From: Massilia sp. H6 | GTDB lineage: Bacteria; Pseudomonadota; Gammaproteobacteria; Burkholderiales; Burkholderiaceae_D | Length of the DNA stretch: 64,000 bases | Direction: 5' to 3' | Assembly: GCF_024802625.1 (NCBI RefSeq) | Contig: NZ_CP103371.1 | Location: 186,001-250,000, forward strand | Shown here: positions 63,659 to 64,000 of the stretch, one piece after another | Position numbering within the stretch: position 1 is the stretch's first letter | Layout: each line of letters opens with the position of its first letter | Translations under genes and position numbers: made by a program | The notes under the pieces: generated by a model | What the model was told of the DNA's origin: nothing | The model's database searches: none | The model's input: the letters and a program-made list of their open reading frames with translations, nothing else

Positions 63659-64000
63659 CCGAGGCTCGAGTTACGGGTTCTCGACCCGGAACTGATGAAC
63701 GTTGACGTGGAGACGACGATGGACAAGATACGTTGGTTCGGGGTGCCGCTGGCGGTCGTTGCATTTCTGTTCGGCGGCAGCTGGCTGGTCGGGTCCTTCA
63801 AGGCAGACGCGCGGGAACGCGTGTGGCAACAGAAAACGCAGCAGCTCAAGGCGCACGAGGCCGCGGCCAACACCGAGCCGGCGCGCCGGGAGTACGTACT
63901 GGAAGTGATCGGCCTGGGCGTCACGGTCGAGAAATACCGGCAAGGCAAGCTGTGGGAAGCCCTGCAAAACGGAACGCCCTTCAGCAGCATCCGCGAGCCG
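63659..64000 (+). CDS. Second, 5'-truncated copy of tla3, 3' end outside window
   Basis: The frame opens after a TGA at 63656-63658, just past the first tla3 stop, and runs to the window end. From 63674 it matches tla3 from the LNPELM region onward, with substitutions such as MNVD for MTVD and RERVW for RETEW. The first transmembrane helix and the GTG start with its AAGGAG are lost. The first possible start is the ATG at 63695, which keeps the second helix but has no clear ribosome-binding site. It may be a pseudogene or a shortened paralogue. Confidence 0.85.
63674..64000 (+). repeat. Direct repeat, copy 2
   Basis: Tandem partner of 61942-62268, starting 31 bases after the first tla3 stop. 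The right boundary is beyond the window, so the repeat may be longer. Confidence 0.95.

Overview
The window is GC-rich DNA with densely packed genes and looks like a chromosomal segment of a betaproteobacterium, most likely an Oxalobacteraceae member of the Massilia/Telluria type. The lipB-lipA pair with a DUF493 (YbeD) gene, the beta-proteobacterial HU protein, the PhoX phosphatase and the flavour of the accessory genes support this. That placement is inference; no rRNA or tRNA gene is visible.

1-12830 (+): a near-continuous operon for an MSHA-like type IV pilus. It encodes an HD-GYP protein (cut by the window start), an extension ATPase with an unusual N-terminal STAS domain, the inner-membrane platform, a major pilin, three minor pilins, a PilX/MshP-like protein ending in a DNRLRE domain, a GGDEF diguanylate cyclase, the PilM/N/O/P-like assembly proteins and the MshL secretin. 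Cyclic-di-GMP synthesis, breakdown and probable binding (MshEN) all sit in this one unit.

12949-19728 (-): a type VI secretion (T6SS) effector island, vgrG - phospholipase D (Tle5-like) - Sel1-repeat lipoprotein (probable immunity) - PAAR.

19925-37769: mostly housekeeping and metabolism: lipA, lipB, ybeD, a FecR/DUF6600 protein, a LysE exporter, HU, an orphan BrnA-like protein, a YedI/DUF808 protein, two MDR oxidoreductases, glutaminyl cyclase, an SRAP protein, small exported proteins, a histidine phosphatase, a GNAT enzyme, nitronate monooxygenase, PhoX with a clear upstream Pho box, and a DUF2750 protein.

37776-42671: a partial T6SS cluster holding only baseplate genes, tssE-tssF-tssG on one strand and tssK divergent. 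A short reading frame after tssK may be the cut-off start of tssL. Sheath, membrane-complex and ClpV genes are absent from the window.

42771-49909: an opine-dehydrogenase/PaaK-like ligase pair, a KaiC-like ATPase/histidine kinase pair, and a SulP transporter behind a long, apparently structured leader.

49906-56328: an ene-reductase, a carboxymuconolactone-decarboxylase-like protein and an AraC regulator; then a complete IS1595-type element; then a three-gene run of a haloacid-dehalogenase-type protein, an alpha/beta hydrolase and a deiodinase-like redoxin.

56700-64000 (+): a second T6SS effector island, vgrG - Tle3 lipase - Tla3 adapter, followed at once by the start of a second, 5'-truncated copy of tla3 that runs out of the window.
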